Part shown: in pieces, positions 1-8,371 of the stretch
Position numbering within the stretch: position 1 is the first letter of the stretch
Layout of the letters: each line of letters opens with the position of its first letter
Assembly: GCA_021324395.1 (NCBI GenBank)
Contig: JAJPJG010000034.1
Coordinates: 1-45,799 of the forward strand
Origin: Spartobacteria bacterium
GTDB lineage: Bacteria; Verrucomicrobiota; Verrucomicrobiia; Chthoniobacterales; Chthoniobacteraceae
DNA length: 45,799 nt
Reading direction: 5' to 3'
Made by a program: the position numbers and the translations under genes
Notes under the pieces: model-generated
Database searches by the model: none
Seen by the model: the letters and a program-made list of their open reading frames with translations, nothing else
Told to the model about the DNA's origin: nothing

Positions 1-594
1 TACATCGGCCTCGCGCTCACGTCGCATGACAACACCGCACTGGCTGCCGCGCAATTCGATCAAATCACCATCCTTGATCCATCCATTGCCGCACCCGCCG
101 GATTCGCAGCCGCTGCCGGAGACGCGCAGGTCTCGCTTTCATGGCAGGCTTCCTCCGGCGTCACCGGCTACAACATCAAGCGCGCATTCACATCGGGCGG
201 CCCTTACACCACCATCGCCAGCGGAATCAACACGACGAATTTCACCGACATCAGCCTCGCCAACGACACAACCGCCTACTACGTCATCTCTGCCCTTAAT
301 GCCACGAGCGAAGGCGTCGACTCGCCAGAAATCAACGCACGCCCGACCGCGCCGATCAGCGCAACCGAGCGGCTGGCGCCGGCAGTGAGCCTTTCAGGAG
401 GAAACGCGACGATCACCCGAACCAACTCCGTCGTCGGCCACTCTTACCAGCTTCAGTATTGCGACGACTTGGGTGCGGGAAACTGGCAGCCATACGGTTC
501 AGTCCAGGCTGGCACCGGCGGCGATATCCAGTTCACGATTCCAGTCAGCGGCACATCGCAGAAACGTTTCTATCGCGTGACGGTTCAGCCTTAG
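1..594 (+). CDS. C-terminal part of a secreted modular protein (FN3 domain plus shared C-terminal domain)
   Basis: The reading frame is open from base 1 and stops with TAG at 592-594, so this is the 3' end of a longer gene. The first residues (YIGLALTSHDNTALAAAQFD) match the last strand of the concanavalin-A-like module present in full in the next gene. A fibronectin type III domain follows (about residues 35-115, with W and YY-V core positions). The last 65 residues form the C-terminal domain seen in other secreted proteins of the window: S-Y-x-L-Q-Y-x-D-D-L ... W ... RFYRVTVQP. The catalytic part lies upstream of the window, so the activity is unknown. By its accessory modules and neighbours it is probably an extracellular carbohydrate-active enzyme. 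It lies just upstream of the GH29-like gene on the same strand. Confidence 0.8.
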   Translation, partial: YIGLALTSHDNTALAAAQFDQITILDPSIAAPAGFAAAAGDAQVSLSWQASSGVTGYNIKRAFTSGGPYTTIASGINTTNFTDISLANDTTAYYVISALNATSEGVDSPEINARPTAPISATERLAPAVSLSGGNATITRTNSVVGHSYQLQYCDDLGAGNWQPYGSVQAGTGGDIQFTIPVSGTSQKRFYRVTVQP

Positions 595-617
595 ACCGGG
601 CTCCGCGCCGAAGCATC

Positions 618-3600
618 ATGACCGAATACAACTCCATCAATTCCGCTGGCAGCATCATCGGTGTCACCATCTCTGGAAACGCCGCCAACAGCGCAGGCGG
701 CGGCGTCTTCAAAGGCGAGGGGCAGTCAGCCTCCTCCGCAGCCTTTTTGCGCAGGCTGCCAACTGCAAAACCGTTTCAGCCTTTCGTATGCCTGTTTGTC
801 CTGATGACGATTCTCATAGCGTGCGATGCGCCGCTTTTTGCATTCGATTTGCCAGACCTTCCAGCAATGCCGACCATTCCCGCGCCGCAAGCGCCCGGCT
901 CGGTGACGATGGGTGACCCGGCAAATTTTCCGGAGGTGAAGATGGACTTTCCGATTCAAACCGGAACCTTCGATTCGAGCTGGCCGTCCATCGTGGCAAA
1001 CTACCCGACCGAGGATTCCGCGTGGCTGCGACAGGCGAAGCTGGGGATCTGGGTTCATTTTGGTCCTCAAGCTGCTGGTCAGAGCGGCGATTGGTATGCG
1101 CGCCGGCTCTACAGCGAGGGCGACACTCCTTATTACAATCACATCCGCGACTTCGGGCATCCATCCACGGTCGGATACAAGGATCTGATTCGCACATGGA
1201 ATCCGGCAGCTTACGATCCGGCGGCGCTGGCGAATACCTACTACAATGCCGGCGCGCGTTTCGTGCTGGTGCAGGGTGTTCATCACGATCAATACGACAA
1301 CTGGAATTCGAAATACCAGGAATGGAATTCGATGAACCTGGCGCCTCACCGGGACTTTCTCGGCGAGTGGAAGACGGCCCTTCGCAACAAGGGCATGCGG
1401 TTCGGTGTCGCCTTTCACCATGAATATACCTGGTGGTGGTTGCAGAGTGCCTATCGCGCCGACGTGAACAACACGTATGGTCTCGCCGGGGTTAACTACG
1501 ATGGTCATCTGACGGATAACGACTCCACGGCTCTGGGTTCCGGCCAATGGTGGCAAGGGATGAATCTTCGCAAGCTCTACATGACGAACCTGCGCGAGTA
1601 TGCGGGCATCTACAATGTGGAGGACAAGGGCACTTACGGCCTCGAGCTTTCGCAAGGTATCTTTGTAAACCATCTCGAGTTTGCGCATTGGTATGCGACG
1701 TGGTGGGCGCTGCGGATCATGGACGTGATCGAGAACTACGATCCCGATTTTTTCTATACTGATGGCGACTCGACCCAGCCCTTCAGCGGATACAAGAGCG
1801 GAACAGGGTATAAGTGCGACGCCGTGCAGCGCGTGCTCGCGGATTACTTTAATCGCACGCTGCAGCGCCGCGGCACTCTCGACACCTTTGGTGTGATCAA
1901 GCACGTGCCTTACAATCGCGGCACGGTGGACACGTATGAGAGCACTTATCCATCGGGAATCGTTTCCACGCAGGCGTGGATGGGAGACATCGCCGTGGGC
2001 GATTGGTATTACAACACGGGGTTCAACTATGACCCGGGAATGGTCATCCGCTATCTGCTGGAGTGCGTCTCCCGCGACGGCGCGGCTGCGATCAACATCG
2101 CGCTCAGGCCGGACGGCTCGCTCGATCCCGGCAGCGTAACGCAGCTTCAAGCCGTGGGAACTTGGATGGGCATTAACGGCGCTGGTATCTATGGTAGCCG
2201 GGCCTGGAACATTTACGGCGAGGGGAGTAACAAGCTACCAAGTGGGAATCTAGGCAACTCTCAGGCCAACGCGACATTCACCACCTCCGACTTCCGCTAC
2301 ACCGTCGGTTCGGATGGCTATCTCTATGCATATTGCATGACCGTTCCGTCTGGCGGCGCCACGTTAACGCTGACCGCGCTGGGAACAGGCGACGGCTATC
2401 TCGCCGCGCCGATTACCTCGGTCCAATTGCTCGGCAGCAGTGCCAATCTCTCGTGGACGCAGTCGGCTACGGATCTCAAGATAACCTGCCCTGCTTCCAT
2501 GCCCTTTCAGACCGCGGTTTGTTTCAAGATTGGGCCGCCATCTATCGTCATTCCGCCATCTCCGACTGATTTGGTCGCGACGCCCGCAGGCTCCAGTGTA
2601 GCTCTGAAATGGAGTTCGTCGCTCACAGGAGCAACCTTTAGCGTCAAGCGCGCGACCAGTCTCGGCGGGCCTTATAACACTCTCGCCTCCGGATTGAGCG
2701 CGATGACTTATACCGATGCAACGCCAGCTCTCGACACGAAGTATTTCTATGTCGTCACTGCCAGCCAGAACTCGGTGACATCACCTAACTCCGATGTCGC
2801 CCCCGCAATTCTTCCCGAAACGGTAACGTGGCAGACGCAGGACATCGGGACGGTCGGAGCATACGGCGCGCTCGTGCAATCGGGAAACTCCATGCTGATC
2901 AATGGCTCCGGGGCGGATATCTGGAATACCGCCGATTCGTTCCGCTACGTCTATTTGCCACTCAATGGAGATGGCCGCATCACAGCCAGGGTTGACTGCA
3001 TGCAAAACACCGCCACTTGGGCAAAGGCCGGCTTGATGTTTCGCGAATCGCTAGACCCGGCATCGCGCCATGCGATCGCATTTTTGACGCCTTCAAACGG
3101 CACATCGCTTCAGCGGCGCACAGTTACCAGCGGGAGTGGTTCCGATGTTTCCTATGTCACCGGGCTGACTGCTCCCGGCTGGCTGCGGCTCAAGCGGAGC
3201 GGCAGCACATTCACCGCCTACCAGTCAGCGGACGGATTGAATTGGACGACAATCGGCAGCACCAGTGTCACCATGGCAACCGGCGCCTATGCTGGCCTCG
3301 CTGTGTGCAGCGTGCGCAACGGCACCACCAATCAGGCGCTTTTTAGCAATGTCACAGTCAAAACAGCAACCAGTCCCGACATCACGGCGGAAGCCGGCAA
3401 CGGCACTGTGATCCTGCGCTGGAATAGTGTGTCGGGAGCGTCTGGTTACCGCGTGAAGCGGGCCACGTCCATCGATGGACCTTTTGCGATCGTTGTGTCG
3501 CCCACGCCGGGCACGAGCTATGTGGACACAGGTCTTAGCAACGGCACGGGCTATTACTACATCGTCACGAGCTTGAACGGCTCCGTGGAGATCGCGGATT

Positions 3601-4679
3601 CCGATGTGGCTTTCGCCCAGTCGGCAGCTTCCACGACTCTCGTCTCCCGCACCACGGGCGGAACGGTGCTGGCAAACTCAGACATACCGACCGAGACTGC
3701 TGCGATGGCCTTCGATGGCTCGACCAGCACCAAATGGTATTCCAATTTCAATAACACCAGCTGGATTCAATACCATTTCGGCAACGGCCTCGCGTGGCGC
3801 ATCACCGAGTATAAGATTACCAGCGCGAACGACGTGCCGCAGCGCGATCCGATGAACTGGCAGTTTCAAGGTTCCAACGACGGAGCAAACTGGACGACAC
3901 TCGACACGCAGAGCAACCAGATCTTCGCCTCCCGCTTCCAGACGAACACCTACGACTTCACCAACAACACGCCTTATTGCTACTACCGGCTCAACGTCAC
4001 GGCCAACGCAGGCATCTCCGGTTATCCCATCCAACTCTCCGAACTGGCCATGCTCTCCGCGCCTGGCGACGTAGGTGACAAGACTCCACCGGTGCTAAGT
4101 CTTCCATCCGATATAGTTCTTAGCTCAACCAATTCAACCGGGATGAATGTCACTTTCAATGCTACTGCTACTGATCTGGTCAGCGGCACACTGGGTGTTA
4201 GCTGCAATCCAGCCTCCGGCTCCTTTTTTCAACCAGGCACTACTTCGGTGCAATGCTCCGCCATAGATCTGCTCGCTAATACATCCGCGGGCAGCTTCAA
4301 CGTTACCGTCAACACGCCGGTGATGAACTGGCGCATCGCACATTTTGGCACCAGCAGTAACACCGGCAACGCAGCCGATGGCGCGGATCCCGACGGCGAT
4401 GGCATAAGCAACTATCAGGAATTCATCAGCGGCACCGACCCGAACGATCGCGCGAGTTTGCTGAAGATCGATCAGGTAAAAGCGAGTGGCGCCGATATCG
4501 TGCTGAGCTTTCCCACCGTGACCGGAAAAACCTACCGCGTGGAGCGCTCGGATAACCTCCAGAATAACTCGTGGACAGTGGTGCAGGATAACATTGCCGG
4601 CACCGGACAAACGGTAAACGTCACCGATTCCGCAGGCGCACAGCACGCGACGCGCTTCTACCGGCTGGTTGTGCAGTAA
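618..4679 (+). CDS. Large secreted GH29-like alpha-L-fucosidase with CBM32-type and FN3 modules
   Basis: The protein is about 1353 aa from the ATG at 618. A later in-frame ATG at 804 sits inside the hydrophobic segment, and neither start has a clear ribosome site. A signal-like stretch (FVCLFVLMTILIAC) lies near residues 54-68. The GH29 catalytic region is at about 105-575: AKLGIWVHFGPQ, HHDQYDNWNSKYQEWN, then DFFYTDGD, where D382 is the likely nucleophile by analogy with the family's W-x-D-G motif. Later modules, in order: FN3 (about 648-731), a concanavalin-A-like module (732-915), FN3 (920-1000), F5/8C or CBM32-like (1004-1148), HYR-like (1155-1230), a DPDGDGISN calcium-binding linker, and a C-terminal domain ending FYRLVVQ. 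The expected role is removal of fucose or a related sugar from plant or algal glycans outside the cytoplasm. GH29 also includes non-fucosidase members, so substrate is uncertain. The first 45 residues look like a beta-helix repeat fragment. Confidence 0.85.
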   Translation: MTEYNSINSAGSIIGVTISGNAANSAGGGVFKGEGQSASSAAFLRRLPTAKPFQPFVCLFVLMTILIACDAPLFAFDLPDLPAMPTIPAPQAPGSVTMGDPANFPEVKMDFPIQTGTFDSSWPSIVANYPTEDSAWLRQAKLGIWVHFGPQAAGQSGDWYARRLYSEGDTPYYNHIRDFGHPSTVGYKDLIRTWNPAAYDPAALANTYYNAGARFVLVQGVHHDQYDNWNSKYQEWNSMNLAPHRDFLGEWKTALRNKGMRFGVAFHHEYTWWWLQSAYRADVNNTYGLAGVNYDGHLTDNDSTALGSGQWWQGMNLRKLYMTNLREYAGIYNVEDKGTYGLELSQGIFVNHLEFAHWYATWWALRIMDVIENYDPDFFYTDGDSTQPFSGYKSGTGYKCDAVQRVLADYFNRTLQRRGTLDTFGVIKHVPYNRGTVDTYESTYPSGIVSTQAWMGDIAVGDWYYNTGFNYDPGMVIRYLLECVSRDGAAAINIALRPDGSLDPGSVTQLQAVGTWMGINGAGIYGSRAWNIYGEGSNKLPSGNLGNSQANATFTTSDFRYTVGSDGYLYAYCMTVPSGGATLTLTALGTGDGYLAAPITSVQLLGSSANLSWTQSATDLKITCPASMPFQTAVCFKIGPPSIVIPPSPTDLVATPAGSSVALKWSSSLTGATFSVKRATSLGGPYNTLASGLSAMTYTDATPALDTKYFYVVTASQNSVTSPNSDVAPAILPETVTWQTQDIGTVGAYGALVQSGNSMLINGSGADIWNTADSFRYVYLPLNGDGRITARVDCMQNTATWAKAGLMFRESLDPASRHAIAFLTPSNGTSLQRRTVTSGSGSDVSYVTGLTAPGWLRLKRSGSTFTAYQSADGLNWTTIGSTSVTMATGAYAGLAVCSVRNGTTNQALFSNVTVKTATSPDITAEAGNGTVILRWNSVSGASGYRVKRATSIDGPFAIVVSPTPGTSYVDTGLSNGTGYYYIVTSLNGSVEIADSDVAFAQSAASTTLVSRTTGGTVLANSDIPTETAAMAFDGSTSTKWYSNFNNTSWIQYHFGNGLAWRITEYKITSANDVPQRDPMNWQFQGSNDGANWTTLDTQSNQIFASRFQTNTYDFTNNTPYCYYRLNVTANAGISGYPIQLSELAMLSAPGDVGDKTPPVLSLPSDIVLSSTNSTGMNVTFNATATDLVSGTLGVSCNPASGSFFQPGTTSVQCSAIDLLANTSAGSFNVTVNTPVMNWRIAHFGTSSNTGNAADGADPDGDGISNYQEFISGTDPNDRASLLKIDQVKASGADIVLSFPTVTGKTYRVERSDNLQNNSWTVVQDNIAGTGQTVNVTDSAGAQHATRFYRLVVQ

Positions 4680-5500
4680 GCCTTTTTCTGCACTAGCAAT
4701 CCTTCGGATTGGCTCTTACCGCTCGCACAAAATATCTCAAAACTCCGTGTCTCCGCGGTTATTTTTCCAGCCGTTATTTCGTCGCGCGCGCAGCCGCTTC
4801 AGCCGCCTTGTCCCGCGCCGCCTCGCTGCCCACACTCCGTCGTCGTGATCCGTTGCGGGCGACGACTCGGAATTTACTATTTCGAGAATGGATTTGGCGG
4901 ACGACCATCAACAGTCATATATGATCGCGAATGAATGGGCCAAAGATCCAGAGTGCTTATCTGAAGCGATCCACGCGCTCGCACAGTATTGGGCAAAGAA
5001 AAATCGAGAACGCACAAACTCCTGCTCGAAAATGAGTGAAAGCTGGAAGACGGCTGCTTGAAATTGACCAACTTCAGGCGCGCACTATTCAGTTGATTTG
5101 CGCAAATGCTCAATTAAAGAGTATCGCCGCCTCGAAAACGACACCGCTGCACGGCAGCAGACAATGCAATGCTCGTGGACAAATCGGAGACCATTCCTTA
5201 GGGGATAATGCCTAAAACTGGAGGTCTGGCATAATTTTCAAAGCTGTCCCTAAATCTGTCCCTCCTGTTAGTCACGGAGTAATGGAAGAGTTAGTTTGAA
5301 TATCGCTTGATTACTCCGGAAGTGTGGCTATATATGCCTGTAAATAAGCAGTTTCCTTGACCGAATCCCACCCCTTCCGCCATGCTTTTCACAAAGCACT
5401 TGCGCCAGTCGAGACAGCAATTACAGTCGAACGTTCGAAGTTTCCTGCAGCTTTCTTTCTCCTTATTCGCTGGTCAATTACTGCGCTGTTGAACAACTCT
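4680..5500. other. Gene-poor stretch with possible decayed gene remnants
   Basis: This 821-base gap holds no convincing complete gene. Two open stretches look coding-like. On the minus strand about 36 codons run from near 4884 down to a TAA at 4774-4776; the tail is rich in Ala, Lys and Arg (AARDKAAEAAARATK). On the plus strand an ATG at 4888 opens a 57-codon frame to TGA at 5061 (MDLADDHQQSYMIANEWAKD start). Past the Asn-Arg-Glu-Arg segment, other frames stay open with coiled-coil-like content (RRLLEIDQLQARTIQLI near 5042-5095), as expected after a frameshift. I cannot name either remnant. The end of the stretch (5357-5500) is also open in frame with the next gene from a TTG at 5357, but the signal peptide argues for a start at 5501. 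Confidence 0.35.
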
Positions 5501-8302
5501 ATGCTCCCTGTAATCAAACTCGGCAGCTGGCGGATAGTTATGGCCGGCGTCACTCTGCTGGTTTTAGCGATGTATCCTTCGCACGTATCCGCTGCTGAAA
5601 AAGCGTTGAACCTGGCAACAGTCGCCACTCCGTCTAGTTCCTATTGCTCCGGTGATACCACGGTCGCTGCGCTCAATGATGGCTACGCTCCTGCGAACTC
5701 CGCGGATGCGGAGCATCGCTCGTATGGGAACTGGCCGCGCACAGGGGTGGAATGGATTCAATATGAGTGGTCACAGCCCGTCGCGACTAATTGCATGGAA
5801 GTCTACTGGTGGATTGATGGCCGAGGAGTCGGCGCGCCGAAGTCCTGCCGGCTTCTTTACTGGGATGGCGGACAATTTCTCCCGGTGAAAAACGCGCAAG
5901 GTCTCGGGGTTACGGGAAACACTTTCAACACCACGAATTTTTACGAGGTAACAACCAATAAGTTGCGGCTTGAAGTCGTCTCAGACGGCGGACTCTCCAC
6001 TGGTGTCCTGGAGTGGCGAGTCTTTGATTCAGGCCGCTCGCCCGCGTTCCCGCCTGCGGTGCAGGCTGGAGTGGATCGCGTAGTGATTCTAGGTGGAAAG
6101 ACTTATCTGTCGGGTGTTATCAAGCCCTTTCGTAGCGAAAAGGTGGAGACGAAGTGGAATAAGGAATCCGGTCCCGGCGAAGTGACTTTCCAGAATGCTG
6201 ACGCAGCCGAAACTACTGCGACTTTATCCAAGCCTGGTGACTATGTGCTAAGGCTGACAGCTACTTCCGAGGGGAAAAGCGCCAGCTCTACCCTCAAGGT
6301 TCGCGCCGAAATGCCGCCTCCCAAAGAGCGCCTGGACGTAGTCTATACCAGGAGATACAGCATAGATAGTCCGCTTTGGAACGCGCGGACAAAGGCCATC
6401 ATCGTGAACTGGATTCCGCACTGCATTGACATGAACAACCAGCCGGATCTCAAGGAAGGCGGGATCAACAACTTCATAGAAGCCGGCAAGGCACTGCGCG
6501 GCGAGCCGCACGCGCGTCATCTCGGCTATCCATTTTCGAATGCGTGGGTGCATCAGACTGTGGAAGCGATGTGCATTGCATTGATGGTTGATCCCAAAGG
6601 CGACCGGGAAATCATCGCGGCCCAGGAGAAGATGAAAGCCACGCTGGAAGATTGGATTCCGAAGATACTCTCCGCTCAGGAGCCTGATGGATACTTGCAG
6701 ACCGCCTATACGCTCGCAGAACGCAGTGCATGGCCTGAAAAGTGGTCGCCAAGCCACCGTGGGTATCATGAAGGATATGTGGCTGGTTACTTCATCGAAT
6801 CCGCGATTAACCATTATACTTTAACGGAAGGCAAAGACCTCCGCCTTTACAATGCTGCGAAAAAGCTAGCCGACTGCTGGGTCGCAAACATCGGACCAGG
6901 CAAAAAAGAGTGGTTTGACGGTCATCAGGAGATGGAGCAGGCACTGGTGCGCTTTGGCCGGTTCGTGAACGATATGGAAGGTGGCGGACGTGGCGATGCT
7001 TATGTGAAGCTTGCCCGTTTCCTTTTGGATTCGCGCAGAGGCGGCGCAGAATATGACCAAAGCCATCTGCCGCCCATCAAACAATACGAAGCCGTCGGAC
7101 ATGCAGTTCGGGCAGTTTACAACTACTCCGGGATGGCTGATGTGGCGGCTGAGACTGGTGATGTGGATTACGAGAGCGCAGTGATGTCGTTGTGGGATAA
7201 CTTGATTAACAAGAAATACTACGTCACCGGTGGCATCGGCAGCGGCGAGACATCGGAAGGCTTTGGTCCAAACTACTCGCTGCGCAACGAGGCTTACGCC
7301 GAGTCGTGCTCGAGCGCGGGGCTTATCTTCTTTCAATACAAGCTTAACCTTGCCAGTCACGATGCGAAGTATGCCGATCTTTACGAGGAGACGATGTATA
7401 ACGCGCTGCTCGGCTCGTTGGACATGGAAGGGAAGAACTTCTACTACGACAACCCACTCATCGAGGAGAAGGCGCGCTATTCATGGCATGTCTGCCCGTG
7501 CTGCGTGGGCAACATCCCGCGCACCTTGCTGATGATCCCAACGTGGACTTATGTAAAAGACCGCGATGGAATCTATGTGAACCTTTTCATCGGCAGCCGT
7601 ATCAACGTCGAGAAAGTAGCTGGCACCAATGTCGAGATGGTGCAGAAGACCGACTACCCATGGAACGGAAAAATCACAATCACGGTGAATCCGCGTGAGG
7701 CAAAGAGCTTCTCGCTGCATGTGCGCATACCGGACCGCAAGACCAGTGAGCTTTATACTAACACGCCTGTAGTCCGGGGCTACAAATCCTTTGCTGTCAA
7801 TGGCGCGCCAGTTACTCCCAAAATCGAAAAAGGCTATGCAGTCGTGACGCACGAGTGGAAGGCGGGCGACCATATCGAACTCGAGCTACCTCTCGAACCA
7901 CAACGGATTAAGGCTGACCCGCGCATTGCGGCCGACCGCGGCCGCGTTGCGCTCCGCTACGGGCCGCTTATCTACAACGTCGAGAGCGCCGATCAAACCG
8001 ACCTCAGCAAACCGCTCGGCTCCGCGCCGATTACAGCGGAATGGCGCGAGAACCTGCTGGGTGGAGTCATCGCGCTCAAAGGCACGTGGACTGATGGCAG
8101 GCCAATGCTGGCCGTCCCGAACTTTGCCCGGATGAATCGCACCGGCGAGGTGCCGGAAGAGAATTCCGGTGGAGATCCCACAATTACCTATGCCCCGGGC
8201 GCGACGGTTCAGACAGGCGAGGCTTCGGCAAGTCCGATCCCACACCCACGCCGCGAGCGTAGTGGTCCCGAATCCATCGTCTGGGCGCTCGATCGACCGT
8301 GA
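5501..8302 (+). CDS. Secreted GH127-family beta-L-arabinofuranosidase-like protein (DUF1680)
   Basis: The protein is about 933 aa from the ATG at 5501, chosen because it begins a good signal peptide (hydrophobic VMAGVTLLVLAM, cleavage near SHVSAA). The frame also extends back to a TTG at 5357. An F5/8C-like sugar-binding module spans about residues 33-170 and a PKD/Ig-like module about 185-270. The DUF1680/GH127 (alpha/alpha)6 barrel follows. The Zn-thiolate site of HypBA1 is recognisable: E601-S-C603 and the CPCC motif with C667 and C668; one of the paired Cys is the expected nucleophile. E586 in TSEGFG is the likely acid/base. Predicted function is release of L-arabinofuranose from arabinans or arabinose-rich glycoproteins outside the cytoplasm. 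Neighbouring secreted glycosidases fit plant-polymer use. Some GH127 relatives act on other sugars, so specificity is inferred. Confidence 0.88.
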   Translation: MLPVIKLGSWRIVMAGVTLLVLAMYPSHVSAAEKALNLATVATPSSSYCSGDTTVAALNDGYAPANSADAEHRSYGNWPRTGVEWIQYEWSQPVATNCMEVYWWIDGRGVGAPKSCRLLYWDGGQFLPVKNAQGLGVTGNTFNTTNFYEVTTNKLRLEVVSDGGLSTGVLEWRVFDSGRSPAFPPAVQAGVDRVVILGGKTYLSGVIKPFRSEKVETKWNKESGPGEVTFQNADAAETTATLSKPGDYVLRLTATSEGKSASSTLKVRAEMPPPKERLDVVYTRRYSIDSPLWNARTKAIIVNWIPHCIDMNNQPDLKEGGINNFIEAGKALRGEPHARHLGYPFSNAWVHQTVEAMCIALMVDPKGDREIIAAQEKMKATLEDWIPKILSAQEPDGYLQTAYTLAERSAWPEKWSPSHRGYHEGYVAGYFIESAINHYTLTEGKDLRLYNAAKKLADCWVANIGPGKKEWFDGHQEMEQALVRFGRFVNDMEGGGRGDAYVKLARFLLDSRRGGAEYDQSHLPPIKQYEAVGHAVRAVYNYSGMADVAAETGDVDYESAVMSLWDNLINKKYYVTGGIGSGETSEGFGPNYSLRNEAYAESCSSAGLIFFQYKLNLASHDAKYADLYEETMYNALLGSLDMEGKNFYYDNPLIEEKARYSWHVCPCCVGNIPRTLLMIPTWTYVKDRDGIYVNLFIGSRINVEKVAGTNVEMVQKTDYPWNGKITITVNPREAKSFSLHVRIPDRKTSELYTNTPVVRGYKSFAVNGAPVTPKIEKGYAVVTHEWKAGDHIELELPLEPQRIKADPRIAADRGRVALRYGPLIYNVESADQTDLSKPLGSAPITAEWRENLLGGVIALKGTWTDGRPMLAVPNFARMNRTGEVPEENSGGDPTITYAPGATVQTGEASASPIPHPRRERSGPESIVWALDRP

Positions 8303-8371
8303 ACATTCCGTAGCCGGTGACTGATTGATGGCAATTGATCGCAAGCTGATATCCGGCTATGAAAAGGCATC

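Noticed and set aside
726..2150. A 474-codon minus-strand open frame opposite the GH29-like gene
   Set aside because: No recognisable family and it mirrors the catalytic region of a clear glycosidase on the other strand.
4709..4924. A 71-codon plus-strand frame after the GH29-like gene
   Set aside because: Ser/Ala/Arg-rich with no ribosome site or domain; the minus strand looks more coding-like over the same bases.
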